A stretch of 5,318 nt of DNA from Angelakisella sp. (GCA_022795575.1 JAAWGY010000202.1:1-5318), one strand, 5' to 3'; positions 1-4,998 are shown, numbered from the stretch's first letter. Translations and numbers: made by a program. The notes: generated by a model from the letters alone, not told the origin.

Positions 1-47
1 GCGGCGTGTGCCTCCGGCCCGTTTGGCAGGACGCAGCAGAAAAGCCT

Positions 48-307
48 GTAAGAACCTGTATTCACAACCGTCTGACGCCGTCAGGCCAGGTCTTTTCCCT
101 CCCTGCCGCGTTACTGCGCCCGCAGGCGCGTCCAGGCGCAACCGCCGCAGGCGGCTCTTAGCGCCTGGAAAAATCCTTGCAATACACCAAGTATTGCTGC
201 GGTTTTTTGCTTTGCAGGGCGGGAAAATCCCTTGTCCTGCCTGCATCATCCGGTTATGAATACAGGTTCTAAAACGCTTTCCGGTCAGATGCCGCGCAGG
301 TTCTTAC
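48..307. repeat. Long imperfect palindromic repeat element (MITE-like or structured RNA)
   Basis: Positions 51-70 and 251-270 are inverted copies of each other over 20 bases with one mismatch (arm AGAACCTGTATTCA-C/T-AACCG). The match continues inward imperfectly, for example around 81-106 against 215-240. Internal hairpins include 131-139 with 161-169 (TCCAGGCGC/GCGCCTGGA), which encloses 142-146 with 150-154, and 179-185 with 191-197 (GCAATAC/GTATTGC). A second, outer pair, 48-58 with 297-307 (GTAAGAACCTG/CAGGTTCTTAC), shares its left arm with the first pair, so two foldings compete. No transposase is present. A reading frame at 8-259 crosses the element but is low-complexity, arginine-rich and has no clear ribosome binding site, so I treat it as an artefact. 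From family style I infer a dispersed non-autonomous repeat; copy number cannot be judged from one window. Confidence 0.7.
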
Positions 308-313
308 ACTTTC

Positions 314-342
314 ATTATATTGTCTGACTACGGGTTTGTCAA
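314..342 (-). promoter_or_regulatory. Perfect-consensus sigma-A promoter reading leftward
   Basis: On the minus strand TTGACA (complement of 337-342) is followed, after exactly 17 bases, by TATAAT (complement of 314-319). Both hexamers match the sigma-A consensus fully. Transcription would start near 307, at the outer arm of the palindromic element, and run left through it. The product is unknown: either a gene beyond the left edge with a long structured leader, or the repeat itself as an RNA. Confidence 0.75.
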
Positions 343-432
343 TGGAAAATCCCTCTCGCTGCCGCTGCCCGGATTCCTCCGGGGCGGCTGCCTCCGCCGA
401 AAATGCCGGCGGGATGTTGGTGATATTGCGGC

Positions 433-462
433 TTTACAAGGGGTGTGATAGGATGATATACT
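433..462 (+). promoter_or_regulatory. Probable sigma-A promoter of the MFS gene
   Basis: TTTACA (433-438) and TATACT (457-462) are separated by 18 bases; each differs from consensus at one position. The predicted start is near 469, leaving a leader of about 63 nt before the ATG at 532. It sits in an AT-rich island between GC-rich sequence on both sides. It is back to back with the leftward promoter at 314-342. Confidence 0.55.
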
Positions 463-468
463 ATAGTC

Positions 469-495
469 ATCATACTATAAGTCATATTGTATGAT
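469..495. promoter_or_regulatory. Operator-like 27-bp dyad at the MFS transcription start
   Basis: The arms 469-475 (ATCATAC) and 489-495 (GTATGAT) are perfectly complementary. The symmetry continues inward (477-479 with 485-487, 481 with 483), giving 11 of 13 pairs around a centre at 482. The dyad begins at the predicted start point, a typical repressor position. AT-rich ATGATA/TATCAT-type words also occur at 454-459 and 491-497. The cognate regulator is not shown; the TetR-type protein encoded at 2991-3560 is a candidate because its own upstream region has similar words. Confidence 0.45.
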
Positions 496-502
496 AACTA
501 TA

Positions 503-525
503 CCTGCCTGCCGGCAGGAAGGGAG
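503..525 (+). promoter_or_regulatory. MFS ribosome binding site next to a small GC-rich palindrome
   Basis: GGAAGGGAG (517-525) lies six bases before the ATG at 532 and decides that start over an upstream in-frame TTG at 487. The preceding bases contain a perfect 12-bp palindrome, CCTGCCGGCAGG (507-518). In RNA, 503-507 can pair with 514-518 around a six-base loop, which would place a hairpin directly against the Shine-Dalgarno sequence. Whether it modulates translation is unknown. Confidence 0.5.
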
Positions 526-531
526 CTTGCT

Positions 532-1701
532 ATGGAACTGAAAAAACGGATCACCGTCCTTTCCCCCTCCTTTGCCCTTACCTCCATCCTTTCCCTGGCC
601 CCTGCCATCACCAGCATTGCGGCGGCCTTTCCGGAAACTTCCACCTCCATGGTCCAGACGCTGACCACCCTGCCCTCCCTCATCGCCATTCCGGTGATCC
701 TCATCTCCGGGCGGCTCTCCACCATCACCACCAAAAAGCGGATCGTCACCGCCTCCCTTGTGCTGATGCTCCTGGGGGGGCTGGCCCCCCTCCTCTTCCA
801 CAGCCGGTTTTCCCAGCTGATGGCGGCGGCGGTGGTCTTTGGCCTGGGGTATGGCGGCATCTCCCCCCTGACCACCGCCCTGATCCACGAGCACTACAGC
901 CAGGGGGAACAGCCCATGATGCTGGGGCTCCAGTCGGCGGTCATCGGCGTAGGGGGAGCCCTCTTTTCCTTCCTGGGGGGACGGCTGGCAGCGGTGCGGT
1001 GGTGGTATGCCTACTTTGCATTCCTCCTCTTTCTCCCCATCCTGCTGCTGGTGCTGATGCTCCCCCGGGGGGAGACGGCGCCCCGGGCAGCTGGCCGCAC
1101 CGGCGGCATCAGCCCCCGGCTGCTTCTCTACGCAGGACAGGCCATCGTTTACTGCGTCTTCCTCTACATCTTCCAGACCAGCATCGCCCTGCTGGTGGCC
1201 GGCCGGGGGCTGGGGGGCGCGGAGGTATCCGGGCGGATCCTCTCGGTCCAGTCGGTGTTCAGCATCCTTTCCGGGGTTTTGGGAGGCGTCATCCTCACCC
1301 GGCTGGGGCGCTACTCCCTGCCGGTTATCTTTGGCGGAACGGCGGCCTCGCTGCTCATCGCCTACCTTGCCGGCGGCGTGCTGCCCCTCTTTGTCTCGGC
1401 GGCGGTGCTGGGGTTCTTCTTCGCCCTGCGGATGCCCGCCGGGTACCTGAAGGCCACCCAGTCGGTGCCACCGGCGGCGGCTACCATGGCCATCGCCTTT
1501 TATTGCAGCGCAAGCCAGGCGGGGCAGTTTCTCTCCCCGGCGGTGGTGGGGTGGCTCAGCGGCCTGCTGGGCATCGGCCTGGAGCGGCGCTTTCTGCTGG
1601 GCGGTGTCTGCCTGACGGTGCTGGCGGTCCTTTCGGCGGTGTGGGAATGGTGGCAGGCGGCGGAGGTCCGCCGGTCCCCCGCCAGTGGCCCCTTAGCCTG
1701 A
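532..1701 (+). CDS. Major facilitator superfamily (MFS) permease
   Basis: This encodes a 389-residue integral membrane protein, close to the usual 380-420 residues of a 12-helix MFS carrier. Long hydrophobic stretches alternate with short charged loops along the whole length. The loop after the second helix, GRLSTITTKKRIV (about residues 60-72), fits the conserved MFS loop 2-3 motif (G-x-x-x-D/R, basic end). A longer polar loop near residues 184-196 separates the two six-helix halves. The start at 532 is chosen because a good ribosome binding site lies six bases upstream; an alternative TTG at 487 would add 15 residues overlapping the operator. The gene is much more GC-rich than the right half of the window and stands alone between its own promoter and a hairpin terminator. 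Substrate cannot be read from sequence; proton- or sodium-driven export of a drug-like compound is one possibility among several. Confidence 0.88.
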   Translation: MELKKRITVLSPSFALTSILSLAPAITSIAAAFPETSTSMVQTLTTLPSLIAIPVILISGRLSTITTKKRIVTASLVLMLLGGLAPLLFHSRFSQLMAAAVVFGLGYGGISPLTTALIHEHYSQGEQPMMLGLQSAVIGVGGALFSFLGGRLAAVRWWYAYFAFLLFLPILLLVLMLPRGETAPRAAGRTGGISPRLLLYAGQAIVYCVFLYIFQTSIALLVAGRGLGGAEVSGRILSVQSVFSILSGVLGGVILTRLGRYSLPVIFGGTAASLLIAYLAGGVLPLFVSAAVLGFFFALRMPAGYLKATQSVPPAAATMAIAFYCSASQAGQFLSPAVVGWLSGLLGIGLERRFLLGGVCLTVLAVLSAVWEWWQAAEVRRSPASGPLA

Positions 1702-1730
1702 CGCCCTGCTCTTTGCGGAAGCGGAAAAGT

Positions 1731-1766
1731 GGGCCGGCGGCATCCAAAAGCCCCGGCCCCCTTTGT
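1731..1766 (+). terminator. Probable terminator of the MFS gene
   Basis: GGGCCGG (1731-1737) pairs with CCGGCCC (1753-1759), and GGC (1739-1741) with GCC (1750-1752) inside it, giving about ten GC-rich pairs with a one-base bulge and an eight-base loop. The stem is followed by CCTTTGT, a weak U tract. It lies 30 bases after the MFS stop codon. Confidence 0.5.
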
Positions 1767-1781
1767 ATCGTTGGGGTAGCG

Positions 1782-2006
1782 TTATCCCAGGAAAAGCGCC
1801 GCCAAAAGGCTCCGGAGCACGTGGTACCACATCACCGCGCAATACTCGATTTTGCGGGGGAGGACACCGGCGAGCTTCAGCACCGCCACAAAGATGATGG
1901 TAAAGGCGCAGGCCTGGATGGCAGGGAGGAATTTACTGACCAGATTACCGAAGCTGAAGCAGGCGCCGGTAACAAAAAAGCCGACGCCAAGGTCCGGGAC
2001 GGTCGG
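1782..2006 (-). pseudogene. Fragment of a 2-hydroxycarboxylate (citrate/malate-type) Na+ symporter
   Basis: The minus strand encodes about 74 residues that read like part of the C-terminal half of the 2-HCT transporter family (CitS, MaeN, CimH). A linker ending in DLGVG is followed by a hydrophobic helix (GFFVTGACFSFGNLVSKFLP), an amphipathic stretch with AFTIIFVAVLKLAGVLP, then EYCAVMWYHVL and LLAALFLG. This order resembles the CitS region VGMVLSTTCF to WVLMVGVG from memory. It ends in TAA just where the family continues with VGIG; adding one base after CTGGG would extend the frame briefly. The N-terminal roughly 250 residues are missing. An out-of-frame acidic/glutamine-rich reading at about 2001-2058 may be the linker preceding it, implying another frameshift. 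Upstream, the longer open frame to 2270 is merely antisense to tRNA-Pro. Intact members take up citrate or malate with Na+; this remnant cannot function. Confidence 0.6.
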
Positions 2007-2067
2007 TTGACACCTGCTCCGGGGCTCCCGGGGCCGGCATTGTTTGTTCTTGTTCTGTAATTTGCGG

Positions 2068-2095
2068 TTGACAATTCCTTTATAGGTGGTATAAT
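2068..2095 (+). promoter_or_regulatory. Consensus sigma-A promoter for tRNA-Pro
   Basis: TTGACA (2068-2073) and TATAAT (2090-2095) are both perfect, spaced 16 bases apart, with a TG two bases before the -10 box (extended -10). Transcription is expected near 2102, about 90 bases upstream of the mature tRNA. Promoters this strong are usual for stable RNA genes. Confidence 0.85.
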
Positions 2096-2136
2096 CTATA
2101 AGAATGTTTTTGTGGTATCTGTTGGTGTGTGGCACT

Positions 2137-2165
2137 GCTGGTAGCGCGCCTGCTTTGGGAGGATG
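2137..2165 (+). repeat. Partial tRNA-Pro copy in the tRNA leader
   Basis: Positions 2137-2161 are identical over 25 bases to 2206-2230 of the tRNA gene, covering the D loop, the 3' strand of the D stem, the 5' anticodon stem and the TGG anticodon loop. The similarity resumes at 2162-2165 (GATG) after a three-base deletion (CAG). The flanks do not match a tRNA, so it has neither an acceptor stem nor a T arm. The offset is 69 bp, close to one tRNA length, which suggests a decayed tandem tRNA-Pro duplicate or a recombination scar. Confidence 0.8.
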
Positions 2166-2191
2166 ACCAGAAGAGACCGCAAATGTAAAAT

Positions 2192-2267
2192 CGGGGCGTA
2201 GCGCAGCTGGTAGCGCGCCTGCTTTGGGAGCAGGATGCCGGGTGTTCGAATCACCTCGCTCCGACCA
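2192..2267 (+). tRNA. tRNA-Pro (anticodon UGG)
   Basis: A full cloverleaf can be drawn. The acceptor stem is 2192-2198 with 2257-2263 (one G-U pair). The D stem is 2201-2204 with 2213-2216. The anticodon stem is 2218-2222 with 2230-2234, with loop TTTGGGA at 2223-2229 and anticodon TGG at 2225-2227. The T stem is 2240-2244 with 2252-2256, with loop TTCGAAT. The discriminator is A2264 and CCA is encoded at 2265-2267. The UGG anticodon can read most or all CCN proline codons through wobble, so this could be an important proline tRNA. It is transcribed from the strong promoter at 2068-2095. Confidence 0.97.
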
Positions 2268-2270
2268 CAC

Positions 2271-2437
2271 TTATAGCAACCATCAAAATTGTCGACACCC
2301 ATCTGGACGGCAGCTTTCCCAGCTGCCTTTGTCCCAAAAACTTGAAAGCCATCAAGCCTTCCTGCGTTTTTGGGGCTTCGGCAGCTGAAAAAGCTCCTCG
2401 CCCAGCTGTATGCCGCCAATTCTGATGATTGCTATAG
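2271..2437. repeat. 167-bp fold-back (MITE-like) element directly after tRNA-Pro
   Basis: The ends 2271-2290 and 2418-2437 are inverted copies with 17 of 20 matches (TATAGCAA-Y-CATCA-R-AATT). The complementarity continues inward: about 13 of 20 for the next block, 14 of 17 for 2311-2327 against the complement of about 2381-2397, a 9-bp block CCCAAAAAC (2333-2341) with GTTTTTGGG (2366-2374), and a terminal hairpin CTTGA/TCAAG (2341-2345, 2352-2356). The whole unit can therefore fold into one hairpin. It encodes nothing convincing. TA dinucleotides at both borders would fit insertion at TA, as for IS630/Tc1-type elements, but that is inference. It starts three bases after the tRNA CCA end and would form a strong structure in read-through RNA. 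Confidence 0.7.
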
Positions 2438-2486
2438 AGGTCAAGAAAGATATTTGGGCGATAATCCCAGTATTTAAGCGGCCTCG

Positions 2487-2525
2487 CGGGCTCGTGGACA
2501 GGTAAGTTCACGAGCCCGAAATTTT
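2487..2525 (+). terminator. Strong hairpin with short T tail
   Basis: CGGGCTCGTG (2487-2496) pairs perfectly with CACGAGCCCG (2509-2518), and three more pairs (one G-U) close a six-base loop. The stem is followed by AAATTTT. The U tract is displaced by three A residues, so termination would be imperfect. It could end read-through from the tRNA-Pro promoter. Confidence 0.4.
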
Positions 2526-2545
2526 AGATATTCAAGGGGGCATAT

Positions 2546-2612
2546 TCCAAGCGGCAGGTATCGAACCTGCGCTGGATAAAGTCCTCTTCCCTGTTCATAA
2601 GTGCCCGCTCGG
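2546..2612 (-). other. tRNA-like acceptor/T-arm fold without D or anticodon arm
   Basis: On the minus strand a 7-bp helix (complement of 2606-2612 with complement of 2547-2553, one G-U pair) stacks directly on a perfect 5-bp stem with the canonical T loop TTCGATA (complement of 2554-2570). The discriminator would be A, but no CCA follows. Only 35 bases separate the 5' acceptor strand from the T arm, and no standard D or anticodon arm folds there. It is not a functional tRNA; it is either a degraded tRNA, a tRNA-like structure or chance. Confidence 0.25.
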
Positions 2613-2650
2613 CTGTCCTTCCCTTATAGGGAAAACCGCCGGGCATTTTT
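2602..2650 (+). terminator. Branched hairpin followed by five Ts
   Basis: TGCCCG (2602-2607) pairs with CGGGCA (2640-2645), which runs straight into TTTTT (2646-2650). Inside, CGG (2610-2612) pairs with CCG (2636-2638), and TTCCC (2619-2623) pairs with GGGAA (2629-2633) around TTATA. This resembles an intrinsic terminator for rightward transcription. What transcript it would end is unclear; tRNA-Pro read-through is the nearest candidate. Confidence 0.4.
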
Positions 2651-2912
2651 GTTTCCGGCTTCAAAAAGACCTGCCAAGGCGGCGTGCAGGGAGATTCTAA
2701 ATAGACGCTAAGAAAAGTCAAGCACAAAATTGAAGAAATGCAATATTTTTTGTAAGTCGTAAGAGGGGTACAGAAAACCAAGCCACCGCCGTTAAATAAT
2801 TTTGACGCGGGCCTCAAACAAGTAGATTTGAGAACAGATGGTTAGACTTTCAGGCCGTCCAGGTACTGCTTTACGGTGACACAGTAAATTAGAATGCGTA
2901 ATCAGCCCCCAA

Positions 2913-2957
2913 GCGCCGGTATTTTGCGAAAGCAAGATATCGGCGTTTTCCTCTTCC
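2913..2957 (+). terminator. GNRA-capped long hairpin with U tract
   Basis: Positions 2916-2929 pair without interruption with 2934-2947 when read as plus-strand RNA, including two G-U pairs, around a GAAA tetraloop (2930-2933). Three further pairs (2913-2915 with 2948-2950) extend it to 17. TTTT (2948-2951) follows the core stem. On the minus strand the two wobble pairs become A-C mismatches, so the structure favours a rightward transcript. It lies about 40 bases beyond the 3' end of the convergent regulator gene. The transcript it would terminate is not identified. Confidence 0.6.
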
Positions 2958-2990
2958 CATAGAGATATCCAGAAAGAGCGAAGCATTGTA

Positions 2991-3560
2991 TCAAAGCAGC
3001 AGACCCGGCGGGAACATCCCCTTTGTTTTGCTGTGAGGTGATTCGGTAAACAGTGGGGCCGTTTTAGCGGCAAGTTCCTGCGGGGTGTCCCTGAATCGGC
3101 CGCGGATCCATTCATCGATCACTCCAAAGATTGCCCCAGCGTAAAACCGAGCCGGATATTTCTCGCTCTCTTCACCTTCACTACTATTTTTGACCATCAC
3201 ATGGTTACAGGCTTCAAACACGACGCCGGATAGTCCGCCTGCATACAAAGTCAAAAACAGCTCTTTGTTTTGATAGAAGCAGTCGTAGTAAAGAACCAGA
3301 CCTTCGGCAAGCCCCTGCTCCCAATCCCATTCCAGCAGCTGATTCTTTACCGTCCACTGGACCCAAAGCTTTTCCAGCTTAAAAACAAGTGCGTCTCTTT
3401 TGGACGCAAAACAGCGGAACCAAGTCGTTCGTCCTACCTCGGCGCAGGCTACAATCTCCTGCACGGTGATCTTCTCTATTGGCTTGACCTCCAGAAGTTT
3501 TATCAATGCATCTGCCATACACTCCTTCAAAAACTCAGTCGTCATCGGATTCTTCCCCAT
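2991..3560 (-). CDS. TetR/AcrR-family transcriptional regulator
   Basis: The product is 189 residues, the normal size for this family. An N-terminal three-helix DNA-binding domain covers about residues 8-58. The first helix is FLKECMADALIKLLEVKP, then EKITVQEIVACAEVGRTTWFRCFASKRDAL (residues 29-58) fits the family helix-turn-helix, with W47-F48 in place of the common FY and the usual F-x-x-K-x-x-L pattern after it. The remaining helical part (about 60-170) would bind an effector and dimerise; its ligand is unknown. The ATG at 3558-3560 has only a weak GGTGA upstream; ATG at 3543-3545 (Met6), with GGGGAAG six bases before it, is a reasonable alternative start. The gene is divergent from the dehydrogenase pseudogene, and a palindrome in the shared region makes local control of that neighbour likely by analogy. 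Confidence 0.85.
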   Translation of the reverse strand: MGKNPMTTEFLKECMADALIKLLEVKPIEKITVQEIVACAEVGRTTWFRCFASKRDALVFKLEKLWVQWTVKNQLLEWDWEQGLAEGLVLYYDCFYQNKELFLTLYAGGLSGVVFEACNHVMVKNSSEGEESEKYPARFYAGAIFGVIDEWIRGRFRDTPQELAAKTAPLFTESPHSKTKGMFPPGLLL

Positions 3561-3649
3561 CGCTGCTTCACCGTCCCATGGTACTTTTTTGCGCTTTTGT
3601 TCCTTTGGGGGATGTTTTTTCGCCTTTGTACCATCCCTCTTTGGATGCC

Positions 3650-3677
3650 TTGAAATCGTATGCGAGCATGGTATAAT
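3650..3677 (+). promoter_or_regulatory. Extended -10 promoter of the dehydrogenase gene
   Basis: TTGAAA (3650-3655) is followed after 16 bases by a perfect TATAAT (3672-3677), with TG at 3669-3670 giving an extended -10. The start point would be near 3683, about 95 bases before the ATG at 3778. No equally clear promoter is visible for the divergent regulator; it probably overlaps this region. Confidence 0.65.
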
Positions 3678-3702
3678 AATTCTTAAATGATACTATCATA
3701 CC
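3670..3702. promoter_or_regulatory. Operator-like palindrome between the regulator and dehydrogenase genes
   Basis: ATGATA-C-TATCAT (3687-3699) is a perfect 13-bp palindrome starting just after the predicted transcription start. A wider, looser symmetry joins GGTATAATAAT (3670-3680), which includes the -10 box, to ATTATCATACC-like bases at 3692-3702 (9 of 11 pairs). Binding here would block RNA polymerase, as expected for a TetR-type repressor encoded next door. The TATCATAC word is close to the CATCATAC of the MFS promoter dyad. Confidence 0.55.
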
Positions 3703-3762
3703 AAATCGTATTTTATCCGTTATTATTGAAACAGTCAAGCCTCGTATTGCGATGGACCAGAC

Positions 3763-3768
3763 AGGAGG
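3763..3768 (+). promoter_or_regulatory. Ribosome binding site of the dehydrogenase gene
   Basis: AGGAGG is a perfect Shine-Dalgarno sequence nine bases before the ATG at 3778. It favours that ATG over a second in-frame ATG at 3790. Confidence 0.75.
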
Positions 3769-3777
3769 AGAAACAGT

Positions 3778-4885
3778 ATGCAGGGAACCATGAAATGCGC
3801 AATCTACCACGGTATCAAAAATGTGACCGTGGGGGAACGGCCTATCCCACAGATCGGCGCAAAGGACATTTTGGTCAAGAATCTGCGCGCCGGTATCTGC
3901 GGCAGTGACACTGGGGCCTGGCTCCATGGCGGCGAACCGACGGGGATCTTTCCCGGACAGCAGTTTGGACACGAGGCTGTCAGCCAGGTCGTGGAGAAGG
4001 GCTCTGAGGTTGGCGACGATATCAATATTGGGGACATCGTCTTTATCGATCCCGCTACCGCCAGCAAGGCGGGGCTGATTATGGCAGATATGATTCGGTG
4101 CCTTTAGCCAGTACCTCAAGGTGGAGGACGCCAAGGTCAACTACAATGTTTAGTTGGGGAAGGATGTGGACCTGGATGCCGCCGTGCTGATCGAGCCCCT
4201 GAGTGTTGGCACAAAGGGCGCCGTCTGCACAAACCCCGCGCTTACCGACCATGTGGTAGTCCTGGGGGCCGGGACGATTGGTCTTTCCGCCGCCGCCGGG
4301 CTTATTGCGCGGGGGATGAAGGATGTCTGTGTTGTGGACCGGGATCCCTGGCGGCTTTCCATTGCCAAAGAGTTGGGGGCGCTGACCATTGACACCTCGG
4401 TGGAGGATATGAACGCCAAGCTGCTCGAATACTTCGGGCCCGCTCCCGCCGGTAACACTCACTTGGAATACATGGATAAGGCTCTGCTGAACCAGTTTAT
4501 CGAGTTTATGAAAAAGGCGAATATGCTCACCGGCAAGCAGGCTCCCAATGTGGATCTGTATGTTGACGCCGCCGGGGCGGCTCTGCTGCTTCAGGAGTGC
4601 TTTAACAGCGCAAAACACGGCACCAAGTATTCCATTGTTGCGGTCTATGGAAAGATGCTGGAATTTGCCGGCGGCAACTTTATCCGCAACGAGCCTGTTA
4701 TTCGCGGTTCCACGGCATATGACCATGCAGTCATCACCGAGGTCATTGACCATATCATAAAGCAAAAAACCCCTATCAAGAAGATCGTGACAGCAAAGTT
4801 CCGGCTCGATGATTTTGCGGAGGCCATTGATACCGCCAGCAAGGCGGACCACAATATCAAAGTCATCATCGACTACGAGATCTGA
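3778..4885 (+). pseudogene. Zinc-dependent medium-chain alcohol/polyol dehydrogenase, broken
   Basis: Joining the frames gives about 368 residues, the normal family length. The N-terminal catalytic domain has GICGSD (Cys41, first zinc ligand) and FGHE (His65-Glu66). EPLSVG supplies Glu139 in the sorbitol dehydrogenase-type position. The Rossmann fold has GAGTIG (163-168) and Asp187 ending the second strand, pointing to NAD+. The four-cysteine structural zinc lobe is absent, as in many sorbitol- and threonine-dehydrogenase relatives. Two lesions break it. After Ile106 one extra base (about 4093-4096) shifts the frame and ends translation at TAG 4105-4107; the correct frame continues as GAFSQYLKVEDAK. 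That frame then meets an in-frame TAG at 4151-4153. The second part has no nearby ribosome binding site, so separate translation is unlikely. Promoter, ribosome binding site and flanking sequence remain intact, suggesting recent inactivation. The substrate is unknown. Confidence 0.85.
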
Positions 4886-4998
4886 TAGGATGACCTTCTG
4901 CCTGAAAAGAGTCCGTCCTGCTTCACGCCCGGCGTCAAGCTGATCGGCAAGCAAAACGCATCAACGCGCAAGAAAAGCGACAGGGTAAAACCGGATAC
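4886..4998. other. Short spacer between the dehydrogenase pseudogene and the IS
   Basis: I see no terminator or complete gene. One frame reads SPSCFTPGVKLIGKQNAST and on to KPDT before a stop at the IS border, and an ATG at 4889 opens only 17 codons. Either could be a scrap of a downstream gene interrupted by the insertion sequence, but nothing is recognisable. Confidence 0.3.

Larger units (their letters stand above)
2438..2990. other. Gene-free stretch with several hairpins and possible relics
   Basis: No reading frame here has a ribosome binding site, a recognisable domain and reasonable composition together. A 97-codon minus-strand frame (2524-2817) starts with low-complexity residues; its last 40 residues (MPGGFPYKGRTAERALM onward) look more protein-like but I do not recognise them. 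A minus-strand reading ending at 2842 (VTVKQYLDGLKV, then stop) resembles a protein C-terminus, with a stop codon 20 codons upstream, so it could be a relic. What is well supported is structure: hairpins at 2487-2518, 2602-2645 and 2913-2950, listed separately. Confidence 0.5.

Noticed and set aside
8..259. 83-codon plus-strand reading frame across the palindromic element
   Set aside because: It follows the repeat exactly, is arginine/proline-rich without domain features and has no ribosome binding site; likely a repeat-derived spurious frame.
475..894. Minus-strand frames opposite the start of the MFS gene
   Set aside because: Low-complexity Gly/Asp/Gln-rich translation typical of the antisense of a GC-rich membrane-protein gene.
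999..2060. 353-codon plus-strand frame overlapping the MFS gene and beyond
   Set aside because: Gly/Pro/Arg-rich shadow in a second frame of GC-rich DNA; the MFS frame has clear membrane helices and the symporter remnant lies on the other strand.
2137..2230. CRISPR-like direct repeat pair
   Set aside because: Only two copies, fully explained by tRNA-Pro and its partial duplicate; no array or cas gene is present.
2007..2270. N-terminal half of a 162-codon minus-strand frame
   Set aside because: This part is the antisense translation of tRNA-Pro and its partial copy, a well-known kind of false protein; only the part below 2006 looks like real protein.
2096..2511. Two minus-strand frames over tRNA-Pro and the fold-back element
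   Set aside because: They translate the tRNA antisense and the inverted repeat, with no domain or ribosome binding site.
2524..2817. 97-codon minus-strand frame
   Set aside because: Its C-terminal 40 residues look somewhat protein-like, but the start lacks support, the first half is unconvincing and no family is recognised; kept only as a possible relic.
4154..4885. Second half of the dehydrogenase as a separate gene starting at TTG 4154
   Set aside because: No ribosome binding site at the right distance, and the reading continues upstream through the TAG as family sequence.
4079..4954. 291-codon minus-strand frame opposite the dehydrogenase
   Set aside because: The plus strand carries unmistakable dehydrogenase motifs; this is the complementary-strand shadow.
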